From contig CAZCGA010000034.1 in assembly GCA_964498075.1 (NCBI GenBank), positions 1 to 52,196 of the forward strand: a stretch of DNA of 52,196 nucleotides. Direction: 5' to 3'. The translations under genes were made by a program, and so were the position numbers. Below the pieces are notes generated by a model. That model was not told where the DNA came from. It worked only from the letters and a program-made list of their open reading frames with translations, and did no database searches. The DNA is from CAZCGA01 sp964498075. GTDB lineage: Bacteria > Desulfobacterota > Binatia > HRBIN30. Below, in pieces: positions 32,537 through 42,168 of the stretch (position 1 is its first letter; every line of letters begins with the position of its first letter).

Positions 32537-35195
32537 CTAGGCCGGGTTCGCCTTGTCCGGATCGATGCCGAGGTCGCTGAGCGCGTGGGCGACACGGTGG
32601 CGTTCGACTTGCCCGCGGCTGGCGAGCGTGTAGAGGGCGGCCACCGTGATGCATTCCGCATCGACTTCGAAGAAGCGCCGCAGCGCGGCACGTTCGTCGC
32701 TGCGGCCGAAGCCGTCGGTACCCAGTGCGAACAACCCGGCCGGTGCGAACGGCGCGATCTGGTCCGCAACGACTTTCATGTAGTCACTTGCCGCCACGAT
32801 CGGGTACCGCTCCCCGGCGAGCAAGCTCGCCAGGTACGACACGCGCGGCTCGGCCAGCGGATGCAGCATGTTCCAGCGTTGGACGGCGAGGGCGTCGCGA
32901 CGCAATTCCGTGTAGCTGGTCACGCTCCACACGTGCGCCGCGACCTGACGCGCGGCGAGCAGGCCCTGGGCACGCAACGCTTCGCGCAGGATGGCGCCGC
33001 TGCCGAACAGATGGAGGCGCGGCCACGCCGCCGGGGCGTCGGACGCGGCTAGCTTGTAGCAGCCGCGCAGGATGCCCTCGCGTACCCCGTCGGGCATCGG
33101 CGGGTGGGTGTACATTTCGTTGGCCACCGTGAGGTAGTAGAAGCAATCCTCCTGCTCGACCGTCATGCGGCGGATGCCTTCCTCGACGATCACGGCGATC
33201 TCGTGCGCGTATGCCGGATCGTAGGCACGCACGCTCGGGATGGTACTGGCGAGCAGGTGACTGTGGCCGTCCTGGTGCTGCAGCCCTTCGCCGGCGAGGG
33301 TCGTACGGCCGGCCGTGGCGCCGATCAAGAAGCCGCGGCCACGCGCGTCGGCATTCTGCCAGATCAAGTCGCCGATCCGTTGGAAGCCGAACATCGAGTA
33401 AAAGAAAAAAAACGGGATGGTGTTCACCCGGTGCGTGGCGTACGCCGTGCCCGCCGCGGTGAAGGAGGCCATGGCACCGGCTTCGGTGATACCTTCTTCG
33501 AGGAGCTGGCCGTCGGTGGCCTCACGGTAGTAGGCGATCACGTCGGAGTCGACGGGCTCGTACTGTTGGCCCTTTGACGAGTAGATGCCGAACTTGCGAA
33601 ACAACGCGTCCATGCCGAAAGTGCGCGCCTCGTCGGGAACGATCGGGACGATGAGCTTGCCGATCTGCGGATCGCTCATGAGCTGCCGCAGCAGGCGGAC
33701 CAGCACCATCGTCGTGGCCACTTCGCGATCACCCGAACCGGTCAGATACTCGGAGAACATCGATGCTGGCAGTGGCGGCAAGGGCGCGACGACCACGCGG
33801 CGCTGCGGCACGAAGCCGCCGAGCGCACGCCGGCGTTCGAAGAGGTACTCCATCTCTTCGCTGTCAGAGCCCGGACGATAGAAGGGCGTCTCTGCGAGCT
33901 CGGCCTCGCCGATCGGAATACCAAGCCGGTCGCGGAAGTGGCGCAGCTCCTTCTCGTTCAACTTCTTCTGTTGATGAGTGACGTTGCGGCCTTCACCGGC
34001 CTCGCCGAGGCCGTAGCCTTTGATCGTCTTCGCAAGGATGACCGTCGGTGAGCCGCGGTGCTCGACGGCGGCCTTGTACGCGGCAAAGACCTTCTCCGGA
34101 TCGTGGCCACCGCGGCGCAGCTTGTGCAGCTTGGCATCGGTGAGGTCTTCGACCATCGCCAACAGCTTGGGGTGCACGCTGAAGAANNNNNNNNNNGCGG
34201 ATGTATGCGCCGTCCTCGACCGTGTACTTCTGGTACTGCCCGTCGTTGACCTCGTTCATGCGCCGGACGAGCTGTCCTTCGTCATCTCGGGCCAGCAGCT
34301 GATCCCAGTCGTCGCCCCAGATCACCTTGATGACGTTCCAGCCGGCGCCGCGAAAAGCGGCTTCCAGCTCTTGAATGATCTTGCCGTTGCCGCGCACCGG
34401 GCCGTCGAGGCGTTGGAGGTTACAGTTGATGACCCAGACGAGGTTGTCGAGCTGCTCGCGCGCCGCCAGCGTGAGTGCGCCGAGGGATTCCGGTTCATCC
34501 ATCTCGCCGTCGCCGAGGAAGGCCCAGACGTGGCCGCCGTCGTGATCGATGAGCTCGCGGGCGCGCAGGTAGCGGTTGAAGCGCGCCTGGTAGATCGACG
34601 AGATCGGCGACAGTCCCATCGATACGGTGGGAAATTGCCAGAAGTCCGGCATGAGCCGCGGGTGCGGATACGACGGCAGGCCCCCGCCGGGTGCCAGCTC
34701 GCGGCGGAAGTTGTGCAGCATCTGCTCCGAGAGGCGCCCCTCGAGGTAGGCGCGCGCATACACCCCGGGTGAGGCGTGCCCTTGGAAGTACACCTGGTCG
34801 CCGGGCAGGCCGTCGTGCGGGGCGTAAAAGAAGTGGTGGAAGCCGACCTCGAATAGGGTCGCCACGGAGGCGTATGTGGAAATGTGGCCGCCGATCCCCG
34901 GGTAGTGCTTGTTGGCGTGGACCACCATCGCCATGGCATTCCAGCGCATGACGTTCTTGATGCGCCGCTCGATCTCGCGGTCGCCGGGATAGGGCGGCTG
35001 CGTCTCCAGGGGAATGGTGTTGATGTAGGGCGTGTTCAGGTTGGGCGGGAGCGCGAGGCCCAACGCGCCCGCGTGTTCGAGCAGCCGCGCCAGCAGCCGC
35101 TCACCGGAGCTGCGACCCTGCCCGTCGAGCACCGCATCGAAGGATTCCAACCAGGCATTCACCTGGTCCGGATCAACCGTCTCGGTCGAGTGCAT
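32537..35195 (-). CDS. aceE: Pyruvate dehydrogenase E1 component, homodimeric type (gap of 10 N)
   Basis: About 886 codons in total, the normal length for AceE. The N-terminal part has NTPYINTIP, RNVMRWN-like KNVMRWNAMAMVV, GIGGHISTYAS and the thiamine-diphosphate motif GDGEMDEPES. The C-terminal part has RGGHDPEKVFAAY, KTIKGYGLGEAGEGRN and LGTDGFGRSDER. It decarboxylates pyruvate and passes the acetyl group to E2 lipoate. The frame is broken only by ten N at 34187-34196, where the family reads AYIR-xx-FF; the true gap is probably a multiple of three, about six bases. E2 and E3 genes are not in the window. Confidence 0.95.
34187..34196. other. Assembly gap (10 N) inside aceE
   Basis: Ten N that shift the reading frame artificially. 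Confidence 0.95.
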
Positions 35196-35235
35196 GGAGA
35201 AATTCTAGCCTCTGGGGCGACAGGAGCAACTGACT

Positions 35236-35997
35236 TCACGCCAGCGAATGCCCGCCATCGACGTACAGCGTCGTCCCGGTGACGTAGCTGGTGGCGTCGG
35301 AGGCCAGGAAGACGGCGGCGCCTTCGAGCTCGCGGACCTCGCCGAGTCGGCCGATCGGCAGACTGTTGATCAACCGGCGGCCCGTGTCGGAGCCGAAGAA
35401 TTCCTGATTCATCGGCGTGAGGAAGTAGCCGGGGCAGAGGGCGTTCACCTGGATGTTGTAGCGGATCCACTCCAGCGCCAGCGTGCGCGTCAGCTGCACG
35501 AGCGCCGCCTTGCTCGCTGTGTACGGCGACATGTAGCGCGCCACGCGTGAGGCGAGCACCGAGCCGACGTTGATCACTTTGCCGGAGCGGCGTTGGATCA
35601 TGTGCGGCCCGACGTGCTTGCAGCACAGCATCGGGCCGCGCAGGTTGACGTGCATCACCTCGTCCCAGTGCGCCGTGTTCATTTCCACGACGGCACCGGC
35701 GCCTTCGATGCCGGCGTTGTTGACCAGGATGTCGATCTGCCCGAAGTGATCGAGGACGCGCTGCACCATGGCGCGGATGCTGTCGTCGTCGCTCACGTCG
35801 GCGCACACGGCCAGCGCGCGGCGGCCGGTGTCCCGCAGCTCGGCGGCGACGGCGTCGAGGTCGGTCTGGGTGCGGCTGGTGATCGCCACGTCGGCGCCGG
35901 CGCGTGCCAGGGCGCCGGCAATCGCGCGTCCGATTCCCTTGCTGCCGCCGGTGACCAGTGCGATCCGTCCGCTGAGATCAAACCACGAGGTACTCAT
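35236..35997 (-). CDS. SDR family NAD(P)-dependent oxidoreductase
   Basis: 253 residues, typical for classical SDRs. Cofactor motif TGGSKGIGRA, NNAGIEG, catalytic Ser in NVGSVLAS and YTASK with Tyr and Lys, then the C-terminal GTTLYVDGG. FabG-like, reducing a carbonyl or oxidising an alcohol; the substrate cannot be told. It lies 40 bases downstream of the aceE start on the same strand (SDR gene first, then aceE), so they may be co-transcribed. Confidence 0.88.
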   Translation of the reverse strand: MSTSWFDLSGRIALVTGGSKGIGRAIAGALARAGADVAITSRTQTDLDAVAAELRDTGRRALAVCADVSDDDSIRAMVQRVLDHFGQIDILVNNAGIEGAGAVVEMNTAHWDEVMHVNLRGPMLCCKHVGPHMIQRRSGKVINVGSVLASRVARYMSPYTASKAALVQLTRTLALEWIRYNIQVNALCPGYFLTPMNQEFFGSDTGRRLINSLPIGRLGEVRELEGAAVFLASDATSYVTGTTLYVDGGHSLA

Positions 35998-36105
35998 GAG
36001 CGCGGTATCCTACGCCGTTGATCCCGACGCTTCCAGCGCGCCACACCCCGCTTGCGTCACGCATGGCGTGGTGAACAAATGCGAACGCCTGAAGGGAGAC
36101 CGCCG

Positions 36106-36534
36106 ATGGAGATCAACGGGATCGCGCACCTCATGCTGACCGTCAGCAACTTCGACAAATGCCTGCCGTTCTACGAACAGATGCTGCAGTTCCTCGGCCT
36201 GAAGCCGGTCATCAAAGCCGACGGCATGTTGTACTGCGTCGGCGGCCGCACCGCCGTGGGCATAATGCAAGCGGAGGAGCGTTATCGCAACGAACGCTTC
36301 GCGCAGCTGCGCGTCGGCCTGCACCACGTCAGCTTCCGCGCCCGTGAGCGCGCCGACGTCGACGCCTTTTACGCCTTCCTGCAACAGATCGGTGCCAAGA
36401 TCATCCACCCGCCCGAAGAGGGCGCCTGGGCGCCGGGCTACTACTCCGTGCTCTGCGAAGACCCCGACGGCATCCGCATCGAAATGAACCACGTCCCCGG
36501 CAAGGGCCTGCTGGCCGCGGCGGAGAAAGGGTAG
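36106..36534 (+). CDS. VOC (glyoxalase/bleomycin-resistance) family protein
   Basis: 142 residues from ATG 36106 after AAGGGAGA. One pair of beta-alpha-beta-beta-beta modules: GIAHLMLTVSNFDKCLPFYE with a metal-ligand His, LHHVSFRA with a second His, and EDPDGIRIEMNHV with a Glu. The metal-binding positions suggest a functional metalloenzyme such as a lyase or dioxygenase-like member. It is divergent from the SDR gene. Confidence 0.82.
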   Translation: MEINGIAHLMLTVSNFDKCLPFYEQMLQFLGLKPVIKADGMLYCVGGRTAVGIMQAEERYRNERFAQLRVGLHHVSFRARERADVDAFYAFLQQIGAKIIHPPEEGAWAPGYYSVLCEDPDGIRIEMNHVPGKGLLAAAEKG

Positions 36535-36626
36535 CCCCGTGCCCGTGGCCCGGCTCATCACCTACTCCGACTGAGCGAGTGGACGGGGCGATTCGGACAT
36601 CGCCCCATCCGCTGCGTTCTCGAAGA

Positions 36627-36700
36627 GGGTGAGTGAAGGGTTTCGAACCCTCAACCCCTGGAGCCACAGTCCAGTGCTCTACCATTGAGCTACACCCACC
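36627..36700 (-). tRNA. tRNA-His (GTG)
   Basis: A complete cloverleaf on the minus strand: GGTGGGTG acceptor strand, D arm TAGCTCAATGGTAGAGC, anticodon arm CTGGACTGTGGCTCCAG with GTG, T arm GAGGGTTCGAAACCCTTC and 3' acceptor ACTCACCC. The extra 5' G pairs with C73 as expected for tRNA-His. CCA is not encoded. Confidence 0.95.
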
Positions 36701-36862
36701 ATGTTTGGACGTGCCGGACGGTTACGAGGCGGGGATCATCGCCCCTCGTCCGCTTCCCAGCCTCGGTAGGAAATACGCGATCAACCCGACCCGTGCAAGT
36801 GGTGGACGCTGCTTGCCGCCGGCTCGGTGACAAGACTAAGCTGCGGGTGCAACGCGCGCCGC

Positions 36863-37525
36863 ATGACCTACGTGCTCGTCTTCCTCGGCGGCTTCGCCGG
36901 CTCCCTGCATTGCGTCGGCATGTGCGGTGGCTTCCCGCTGGCGCTGGCCGGTGCAACCCCGCACCGCAATCTGACGCGCCAGCTGCTCTACAACCTCGGG
37001 CGTTTGAACACGCTGGTGTTCATCGGCCCGTTCTCCGGCGCCGCCGGCGCCGCGCTCGTCGCCAGCGGCCCGGTGCGCAGCGTCGAACGCATCCTGGCAA
37101 TTGCCGCCGGCACGTTCATGATCGTCGTGGGATTGGAGATGCTGGGCGTTCTGGCGCAGCTGACGACACGCGGCGCCGCCTTCGCGCAGGCGACGGTCGG
37201 CCGCCTGCTCGCGGGCGTGATGCGCTCACGCTCACTCGCCGCACCGGTTGCGCTGGGCGTCTTCAACGCGTTTCTGCCGTGCCAGCTCATCTACGCGTTC
37301 GCGGCGAAGGCAGCGAGCACCGCGTCGATCGTCGATGGCATGCTGACCATGCTGTGCTTCGGGCTCGGCACGGTGCCAGCGATGCTGTCGCTCGGCGTTG
37401 CCCGGACGATCGCGCGCCCCGCGACCCGCGCACGTCTGTCGCTCGCCTCCGGGCTCCTGGTGATCGCCTTCGGGATCGTCACGCTGCTGCGCGGCTTCGA
37501 TCTACTCTCGCATCATCTTCACTGA
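36863..37525 (+). CDS. Sulfite exporter TauE/SafE-type (DsbD_2-like) membrane protein
   Basis: 220 residues from ATG 36863, with six transmembrane helices. The N-terminal GGFAGSLHCVGMCGGF with its two Cys is the signature of the family, and a second half-repeat begins near LGVFNAFLPCQLIYAF. Members are found next to cbb3 oxidase genes and are thought to help with copper or thiol-redox supply for oxidase assembly. Position upstream of the oxidase cluster supports that role here. Confidence 0.8.
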   Translation: MTYVLVFLGGFAGSLHCVGMCGGFPLALAGATPHRNLTRQLLYNLGRLNTLVFIGPFSGAAGAALVASGPVRSVERILAIAAGTFMIVVGLEMLGVLAQLTTRGAAFAQATVGRLLAGVMRSRSLAAPVALGVFNAFLPCQLIYAFAAKAASTASIVDGMLTMLCFGLGTVPAMLSLGVARTIARPATRARLSLASGLLVIAFGIVTLLRGFDLLSHHLH

Positions 37526-37541
37526 AACCTCCAACGCCCGT

Positions 37542-37889
37542 TCACCCTTGCGCGACGCCGATGACGACCAGCAAGGCGGCGGTCAGCACGAGCTTGATGA
37601 GTGAGATCACGACCGAGGCTACGAAAATGGGCAGCACGCGCCCCTTCCCGTTCCGCACGAGGGCCGTCGCGACCGCGATCGGGATTGCGGCGTAGCTCAA
37701 CGCGATCCGCTTGAAGTGGCTGGCGTGCAGATGGCGCCACAGCGGGCCGTCGATGAAGAGAAAGAGAGCGATCGAAACGGCGAGGATCAGGAGGAACTGA
37801 TCCCGCGTCAGGGCCAAAGGGGTCCAGACTCCGTGCGTCGGCAGCGGGCCGAAGAGCGGACTGCCGCCTCCTGTCCTCTGCTCTGCCAT
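37542..37889 (-). CDS. 115-residue membrane protein of unknown function
   Basis: Starts MAEQRTGGG at ATG 37889. It has about three transmembrane segments (FLLILAVSIALFLFIDG, ALSYAAIPIAVATALV, LPIFVASVVISLIKLVLTAA). No known family. It is the only leftward gene inside the oxidase cluster and converges with the SafE-like gene, ending 16 bases from it. Confidence 0.6.
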   Translation of the reverse strand: MAEQRTGGGSPLFGPLPTHGVWTPLALTRDQFLLILAVSIALFLFIDGPLWRHLHASHFKRIALSYAAIPIAVATALVRNGKGRVLPIFVASVVISLIKLVLTAALLVVIGVAQG

Positions 37890-38058
37890 TCGGCCGTTGT
37901 ACCGATCGAGCTGACGCTGCGCCAGACATCTGCGCTCCTCGAATCGAGAATGGCGCACGCGATTTGTTCTCACCGCCGGGAAAGACGCGGTGACCCTTCC
38001 GCGATGGCTTCCACAACGCGCCACTGGCACAGGCATTGCCAGGCTGGGCCGCGAGCCG

Positions 38059-38673
38059 ATGATTGCCAATCGGGACGAGATCCTGAAGGACATCGCGCGC
38101 CACCGTGCCGCGATCGTGGAGCTGGAGGCGCAGCTGCGTGAGCCGGTCACGCACAGCTGGCCACCGGTCGGCTTCTACCTCACCTACTACATCGTGGCCG
38201 GGACGACGATCGGCATTCTGGGAAGCGTCACCAGCTTCCTCTTCAACGTCATCGGCTCGCTGGTGGTGAATCAGGATCCGCTGCTCTTCCTGCGTGTTTA
38301 CGGCACGGTGTTCCTGGGAGCCAAGGCTCTGACCACCGACGATTTGAACTTCTTCATGCTCGTCGCCGTCGTCCACTTCTCCGTCGGCGCCAGCGCCGGT
38401 GCGGTCTTTCACGTGCTCGTGAACTGGTTCGTTCCCGACTGGCCAGGACTGCAGGTGTTGCTTGGCGCGCTGTACGGGCTGCTGATGTGGGTGGTCAACT
38501 TCTATCTGGTAATCTCTTGGTTGCAGCCGCACCTCGTTGGTGAAGCATTCGTCCTGAAGCTCATGCCCGCGTGGGTGGCGGCGCTGACGCATGGGATCTA
38601 CGGACTGACGCTGGGTCTGCTCCAGCCATTGGGACGCTTCGTCCCTTATCGGCCGGCGGTGGCGGATGCGTAA
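38059..38673 (+). CDS. Membrane protein preceding the oxidase genes
   Basis: 204 residues from ATG 38059 (in-frame GTG 37990 is less likely). A short cytoplasmic coiled segment (IANRDEILKDIARHRAAIVE) is followed by about four transmembrane helices (YLTYYIVAGTTIGILGSVTS and others). Its 3' end overlaps the start of the di-haem cytochrome gene by 8 bases, so it is coupled to the oxidase operon. The family is unknown to me; a structural or assembly part of the oxidase is possible. Confidence 0.65.
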   Translation: MIANRDEILKDIARHRAAIVELEAQLREPVTHSWPPVGFYLTYYIVAGTTIGILGSVTSFLFNVIGSLVVNQDPLLFLRVYGTVFLGAKALTTDDLNFFMLVAVVHFSVGASAGAVFHVLVNWFVPDWPGLQVLLGALYGLLMWVVNFYLVISWLQPHLVGEAFVLKLMPAWVAALTHGIYGLTLGLLQPLGRFVPYRPAVADA

Positions 38674-39475
38674 CCGGCTGCTGTTCCTCGTCGCGCTGAG
38701 CGCGGTGACGCTCGCCACCTCCGCATTCGGCGGCGAGCAACTCGACGCACTGAAAGCCGAGGGCGAAACGATCTACGCGCGCTACTGCGTCGGCTGCCAC
38801 GGCCTCACCGGTGACGGCAAGGGAGCCGCGGCCGAGATGCTGATCGTCAAGCCACGCGACTTCACCAAGGGCATCTTCAAGTTCCGCTCAACGCCGAGCG
38901 GCACGCTGCCTACCGACGAGGATCTCTACAAGATCATCAGCCGCGGCGTGTACCGCACGTCGATGCCGGACTGGTCGTTGCTCAGCGAGCGCGAGCGCCT
39001 GGCGGTGATCGAGTACATCAAAGGGTTCTATCCGGAGTGGAAAGCGCGCGGCGCGGGGACGCCGATCTACATCCCGAAGCCGCCGGCGCCGCTGGGCGCG
39101 CCGGAATCGGTGGCGCGCGGCAAGGAGCTGTACGCGATGCTGGAGTGCACCGCCTGTCACGGCGACGGCGGGCGCGGCGACGGCCCGTCGGCCAAGACCT
39201 TGGCGCCCGACCTGTGGGGCAACCCGCAAAAGCCCTTCGACTTCACCAAGGGTCGTCTGAAGAGCGGGCCAACACCCCAAGACGTCTACCGCACCTTCAT
39301 GACCGGGGTGTCCGGAACGGCGATGCCATCCTTCGCCGACATCTTCGAGCCGCCCGACGGCGAGAACATCCGCGCGGGTGACGCCTGGAACCTGGTGTCC
39401 TACATTCTCTCGCTGCGTGTACCGGCGGGCGCCGCGGCGTCTGCCACGGTCGCAGGAAAGGAGCCGCAGCCGTGA
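38666..39475 (+). CDS. Secreted di-haem cytochrome c
   Basis: 269 residues. Signal peptide MRNRLLFLVALSAVTLATSA. Two c-type haem sites, CVGCH (about 42) and CTACH (about 157), with Met ligands probably in TSMPDW and TAMPSF. Two homologous cytochrome c domains are joined by a Pro-rich linker (IPKPPAPLGAP). It overlaps ccoN by 4 bases (GTGA) and sits where electrons would enter the oxidase; it may replace the soluble part of CcoP. Confidence 0.88.
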   Translation: MRNRLLFLVALSAVTLATSAFGGEQLDALKAEGETIYARYCVGCHGLTGDGKGAAAEMLIVKPRDFTKGIFKFRSTPSGTLPTDEDLYKIISRGVYRTSMPDWSLLSERERLAVIEYIKGFYPEWKARGAGTPIYIPKPPAPLGAPESVARGKELYAMLECTACHGDGGRGDGPSAKTLAPDLWGNPQKPFDFTKGRLKSGPTPQDVYRTFMTGVSGTAMPSFADIFEPPDGENIRAGDAWNLVSYILSLRVPAGAAASATVAGKEPQP

Positions 39476-40863
39476 TCGCCACCGTCGGTCGCCGCCCGCT
39501 GGTCAATCTCGACCTGGTGCGCTGGCACCTGCTCGCCAGTGCGGTGTTCTTTGGAATCTCGCTGCTCGGCGGGCTGTCGTACGCCATGCAGTTCAACAAC
39601 CTCTACCCGTTCGCCGGCATCGAGTGGCTGTCGCCGGGACGGGTGCGTATGACGCACACCAACATGGCGGCGTACGGCTTCATCGCCAACGCGTTCATCG
39701 CCGGCCTCCTCTTCGCGATCCCCCGCCTCACGAAGCAGCCGATCCTGTCGGATCGTCTCGGCTGGTTCATCTTCGGTGCGTGGCAGCTCTTCATGACTGC
39801 CACGATCATCGGTCAGCTCGCCGGCTACGGCCAGGGAATCGAGTGGGGCGAGACGCCGATCTTCGTCGATCCGCTCATCATGGTGGGGCTGGTGCTGCTC
39901 GTCGTGAACATGTCCGTACCCATCCTGCGCACGCGCGAGCAAGGGCTGTACGTGAGCCTGTGGTATTTCCTGGCGGCGTTCGCGTGGACGGGGCTGGTGT
40001 ACTTCATGGGCAACTACCTGCCGCAGTTCTGGGTGCCGGGCACGGCGGGCGCGGCGATCACCGGGCTGTTCATCCACGATCTGGTGGGCTTGTTCGTGAC
40101 GCCGATCGGATGGGGTCTGATGTACTTCTTCGTGCCGCTGCTGTTGCGCAAGCCGATCTGGAGCCACGCGCTATCGCTGATTGGTTTCTGGGGTCTGGCC
40201 TTCTTCTACCCGATGCAGGGCGTGCACCACTTCCTGTACAGTCCGATTCCGATGTACGCGCAGTACGGTGCCGTCGTGGCGACCATCGCCGTGGAGGTCG
40301 TCGTGCTGACCGTGATCGTCAACTTCTTCGGCACGCTGCACGGGCGCTCCGACGCCTTCCGCGGCAACCTGGCGATCCGCTGGTTTTACACCGGCATGGT
40401 GATGTACGCGCTGACCTGCTTCCAGTGCGCGTTTCAGGTCACCCTGACGTTCCAGAAGATCATCCACTTCACCGATTGGGTCGTCGGCCACGCGCACATG
40501 GTGATGTTCGGCGTCTTCGGGTTCTGGATCATGGGCATGTTCCTGGAGCTGTGGCCGCGCGCGGTGGGCAAGCCGTGGGCGTCGCCGCAGCTGCTCACGG
40601 CGCACTACTGGCTGACGCTGGTGGGGTTGGTGCTGATGGTCGTCGACCTCACCGCCGCGGGCCTCGTCCAGGGCTTCAGCTGGGCGCATCTCAGCCACTG
40701 GGGCGAGTCCGTCGTTGCCTCGATGCCGTTCTGGTGGACGCGTTCGGTGGCCGGCGTGCTCATCATCGCCGGTCAAGGCTTGTTCTTCTACGCGCTCTGG
40801 GCGACGGCGCGGCAACCAGTCGTGGCGACCGGCCACGAGCCCGTCGCGGCGACGGCCGGGTGA
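39472..40863 (+). CDS. ccoN: cbb3-type cytochrome c oxidase subunit I
   Basis: 463 residues from GTG 39472, twelve transmembrane helices. Haem b ligand in RMTHTNMAAYG, active-site Tyr in LMYFFVPLL, CuB ligands in FYPMQGVHHFL, and the high/low-spin haem His pair in VVGHAHMVMFG. These define the C-type haem-copper oxidases, which reduce O2 at high affinity at the inner membrane. The di-haem cytochrome is upstream and CcoO downstream. Confidence 0.95.
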   Translation: MIATVGRRPLVNLDLVRWHLLASAVFFGISLLGGLSYAMQFNNLYPFAGIEWLSPGRVRMTHTNMAAYGFIANAFIAGLLFAIPRLTKQPILSDRLGWFIFGAWQLFMTATIIGQLAGYGQGIEWGETPIFVDPLIMVGLVLLVVNMSVPILRTREQGLYVSLWYFLAAFAWTGLVYFMGNYLPQFWVPGTAGAAITGLFIHDLVGLFVTPIGWGLMYFFVPLLLRKPIWSHALSLIGFWGLAFFYPMQGVHHFLYSPIPMYAQYGAVVATIAVEVVVLTVIVNFFGTLHGRSDAFRGNLAIRWFYTGMVMYALTCFQCAFQVTLTFQKIIHFTDWVVGHAHMVMFGVFGFWIMGMFLELWPRAVGKPWASPQLLTAHYWLTLVGLVLMVVDLTAAGLVQGFSWAHLSHWGESVVASMPFWWTRSVAGVLIIAGQGLFFYALWATARQPVVATGHEPVAATAG

Positions 40864-40875
40864 GAGCGATCTCGC

Positions 40876-41511
40876 ATGGAACGATTCGGGGCGAGCTTTC
40901 TGATTGCAGGGGTGATCACCTTCCTGCTCGGGTTCTTTCTGCAGGGCCTGATGCCGGTGATCACCCTGCGCAAGCTGCCGGTCGCGACGGTGGAGGAGGT
41001 AGCGCAGACCATCCCGCCGGAGTTCTACCAGCTCGCGGAAGATTACCCCGAGGAGTTTCACCGCTACTTCGGTGAGGTGACCCCGGCCGACTTCGCGCAC
41101 GCGCTGCGGACGGGGAAGGCGGTCTACATCGCCGAGGCGTGCTGGCACTGCCATTCGCAGTTCGTGCGTCCGGTATCGAAAGAGGATCTGCGCTTCGGGC
41201 CGGTGTCGACGCCGGCGGAGTACCAGAACATGATGAACCTGCCGCACTTGTTCGGGACGCGGCGCGTCGGCCCCGATCTCATCCGCGAGTCGGGCAAGCA
41301 CTCGAACGACTGGCACGTGGCGCACTTCTATGACCCGCGCAGCGTCGCTCCGTACTCGGTGATGCCGGCGTATCCGTGGTTCTTCGATGACCAGCGGCGG
41401 CCCAACGATCGGGGCCTGGCGTTGGTTGCCTATGTGCAGTGGCTCGGCAGCTGGGTGAGTCAGGTGCCCGCCACGATCTACAACGTCGACGCGATGCGAG
41501 GAGGTCAATGA
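40876..41511 (+). CDS. ccoO: cbb3-type oxidase mono-haem subunit II
   Basis: 211 residues. One N-terminal transmembrane anchor (ASFLIAGVITFLLGFFLQGL), then a periplasmic domain with the single haem site CWHCHSQFVRP and axial Met in VMPAYPWF. The sequence FGTRRVGPDLIRESGKHSND is diagnostic of CcoO. It receives electrons from the di-haem cytochrome and passes them to CcoN. Its TGA overlaps the next ATG. Confidence 0.95.
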   Translation: MERFGASFLIAGVITFLLGFFLQGLMPVITLRKLPVATVEEVAQTIPPEFYQLAEDYPEEFHRYFGEVTPADFAHALRTGKAVYIAEACWHCHSQFVRPVSKEDLRFGPVSTPAEYQNMMNLPHLFGTRRVGPDLIRESGKHSNDWHVAHFYDPRSVAPYSVMPAYPWFFDDQRRPNDRGLALVAYVQWLGSWVSQVPATIYNVDAMRGGQ

Positions 41512-41882
41512 GGACACCGGCGCAGCGCTTGCGCCCCGCTGCCGGCCGGCGCGCGGAGCGTGCACGACGCCGGCAGGGTTGGTCGCTACGCAACGTCGCA
41601 GTGATCACCTTTGCCGTCGTCGTGCTGGTCGTCGCGGGTCTCGGCTTCGCGTACAAGATGACCGAGTTTGCGATGACGATCGTGAACGACGACGTGCAGG
41701 GATTCGGTGCCGCCGCGGTGTCGGTGTACTTGATCGGTATTGTCCCGATAATGTTTCTGACGCTGTGGGCCGTCTTCACCGGAAAGTTCCGCGACATCGA
41801 GCAGCCGAAGTTCCGGCTGCTGGAGCTCGACCGTGAGATCGAGCGCGGCGGCGAGCTCGGGAGCGGAGGCGGTCGTGGCTGA
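41508..41882 (+). CDS. CcoS-like cbb3 oxidase maturation protein (extended)
   Basis: 124 residues from ATG 41508 (ATGA overlap with ccoO; GAGGAGG upstream). Two transmembrane helices. The second is followed by LWAVFTGKFRDIEQPKFRLL, close to the CcoS ending (LWAVxSGQFDDLExPAxRIL). CcoS is needed for haem b and CuB insertion. The basic N-terminus and first helix are additional compared with ordinary CcoS of about 50-60 residues. Confidence 0.62.
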   Translation: MRTPAQRLRPAAGRRAERARRRQGWSLRNVAVITFAVVVLVVAGLGFAYKMTEFAMTIVNDDVQGFGAAAVSVYLIGIVPIMFLTLWAVFTGKFRDIEQPKFRLLELDREIERGGELGSGGGRG

Positions 41883-42081
41883 CGAGCGGCCGGTCGCGCC
41901 CGGGCCGATCATCGCGCCGGGCGACGCGAGTGCCGCGGAGGCGTGCCGCCCGGATACGCCGCTCGAAGACGGGCGCTATCACATCTACGAAAGCAACCCG
42001 GCGCCCTGGTGGATTGCGCTCATCTGGGCGGCGTTCTTCATCTTCGGCGTCACCTACCTCATTGTGAACTTGCTGCAGTAG
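41875..42081 (+). CDS. Small single-helix protein resembling the CcoP membrane anchor
   Basis: 68 residues from GTG 41875, overlapping the previous stop by 8 bases; GGAGG is upstream. The C-terminal sequence YHIYESNPAPWWIALIWAAF, then FIFGVTYLIVNLL matches the N-terminal transmembrane hook of CcoP (a D/N-NPxPxWW..., aromatic helix). No haem site is present. Together with the separate di-haem cytochrome it may constitute a split CcoP. Confidence 0.6.
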   Translation: MADERPVAPGPIIAPGDASAAEACRPDTPLEDGRYHIYESNPAPWWIALIWAAFFIFGVTYLIVNLLQ

Positions 42082-42168
42082 CGCGTGTCGATGAACTCGC
42101 GAACAGGGCTTCGAGACGGCCCCTGAGAAGACGGGGCCTCCTCAGCCCGAACGGTTTTGAAATCGAAC

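Noticed and set aside
32537..35195. aceE as a frameshifted pseudogene
   Set aside because: The frame break coincides exactly with the ten-N gap; both parts are intact and complementary.
36401..36685. A small leftward frame reading into tRNA-His
   Set aside because: Its sequence (VEHWTVAPGVEGSKPFTHPL) is the well-known false translation of tRNA-His.
39378..41075. A 565-codon frame overlapping ccoN
   Set aside because: Out-of-frame shadow of ccoN and ccoO.
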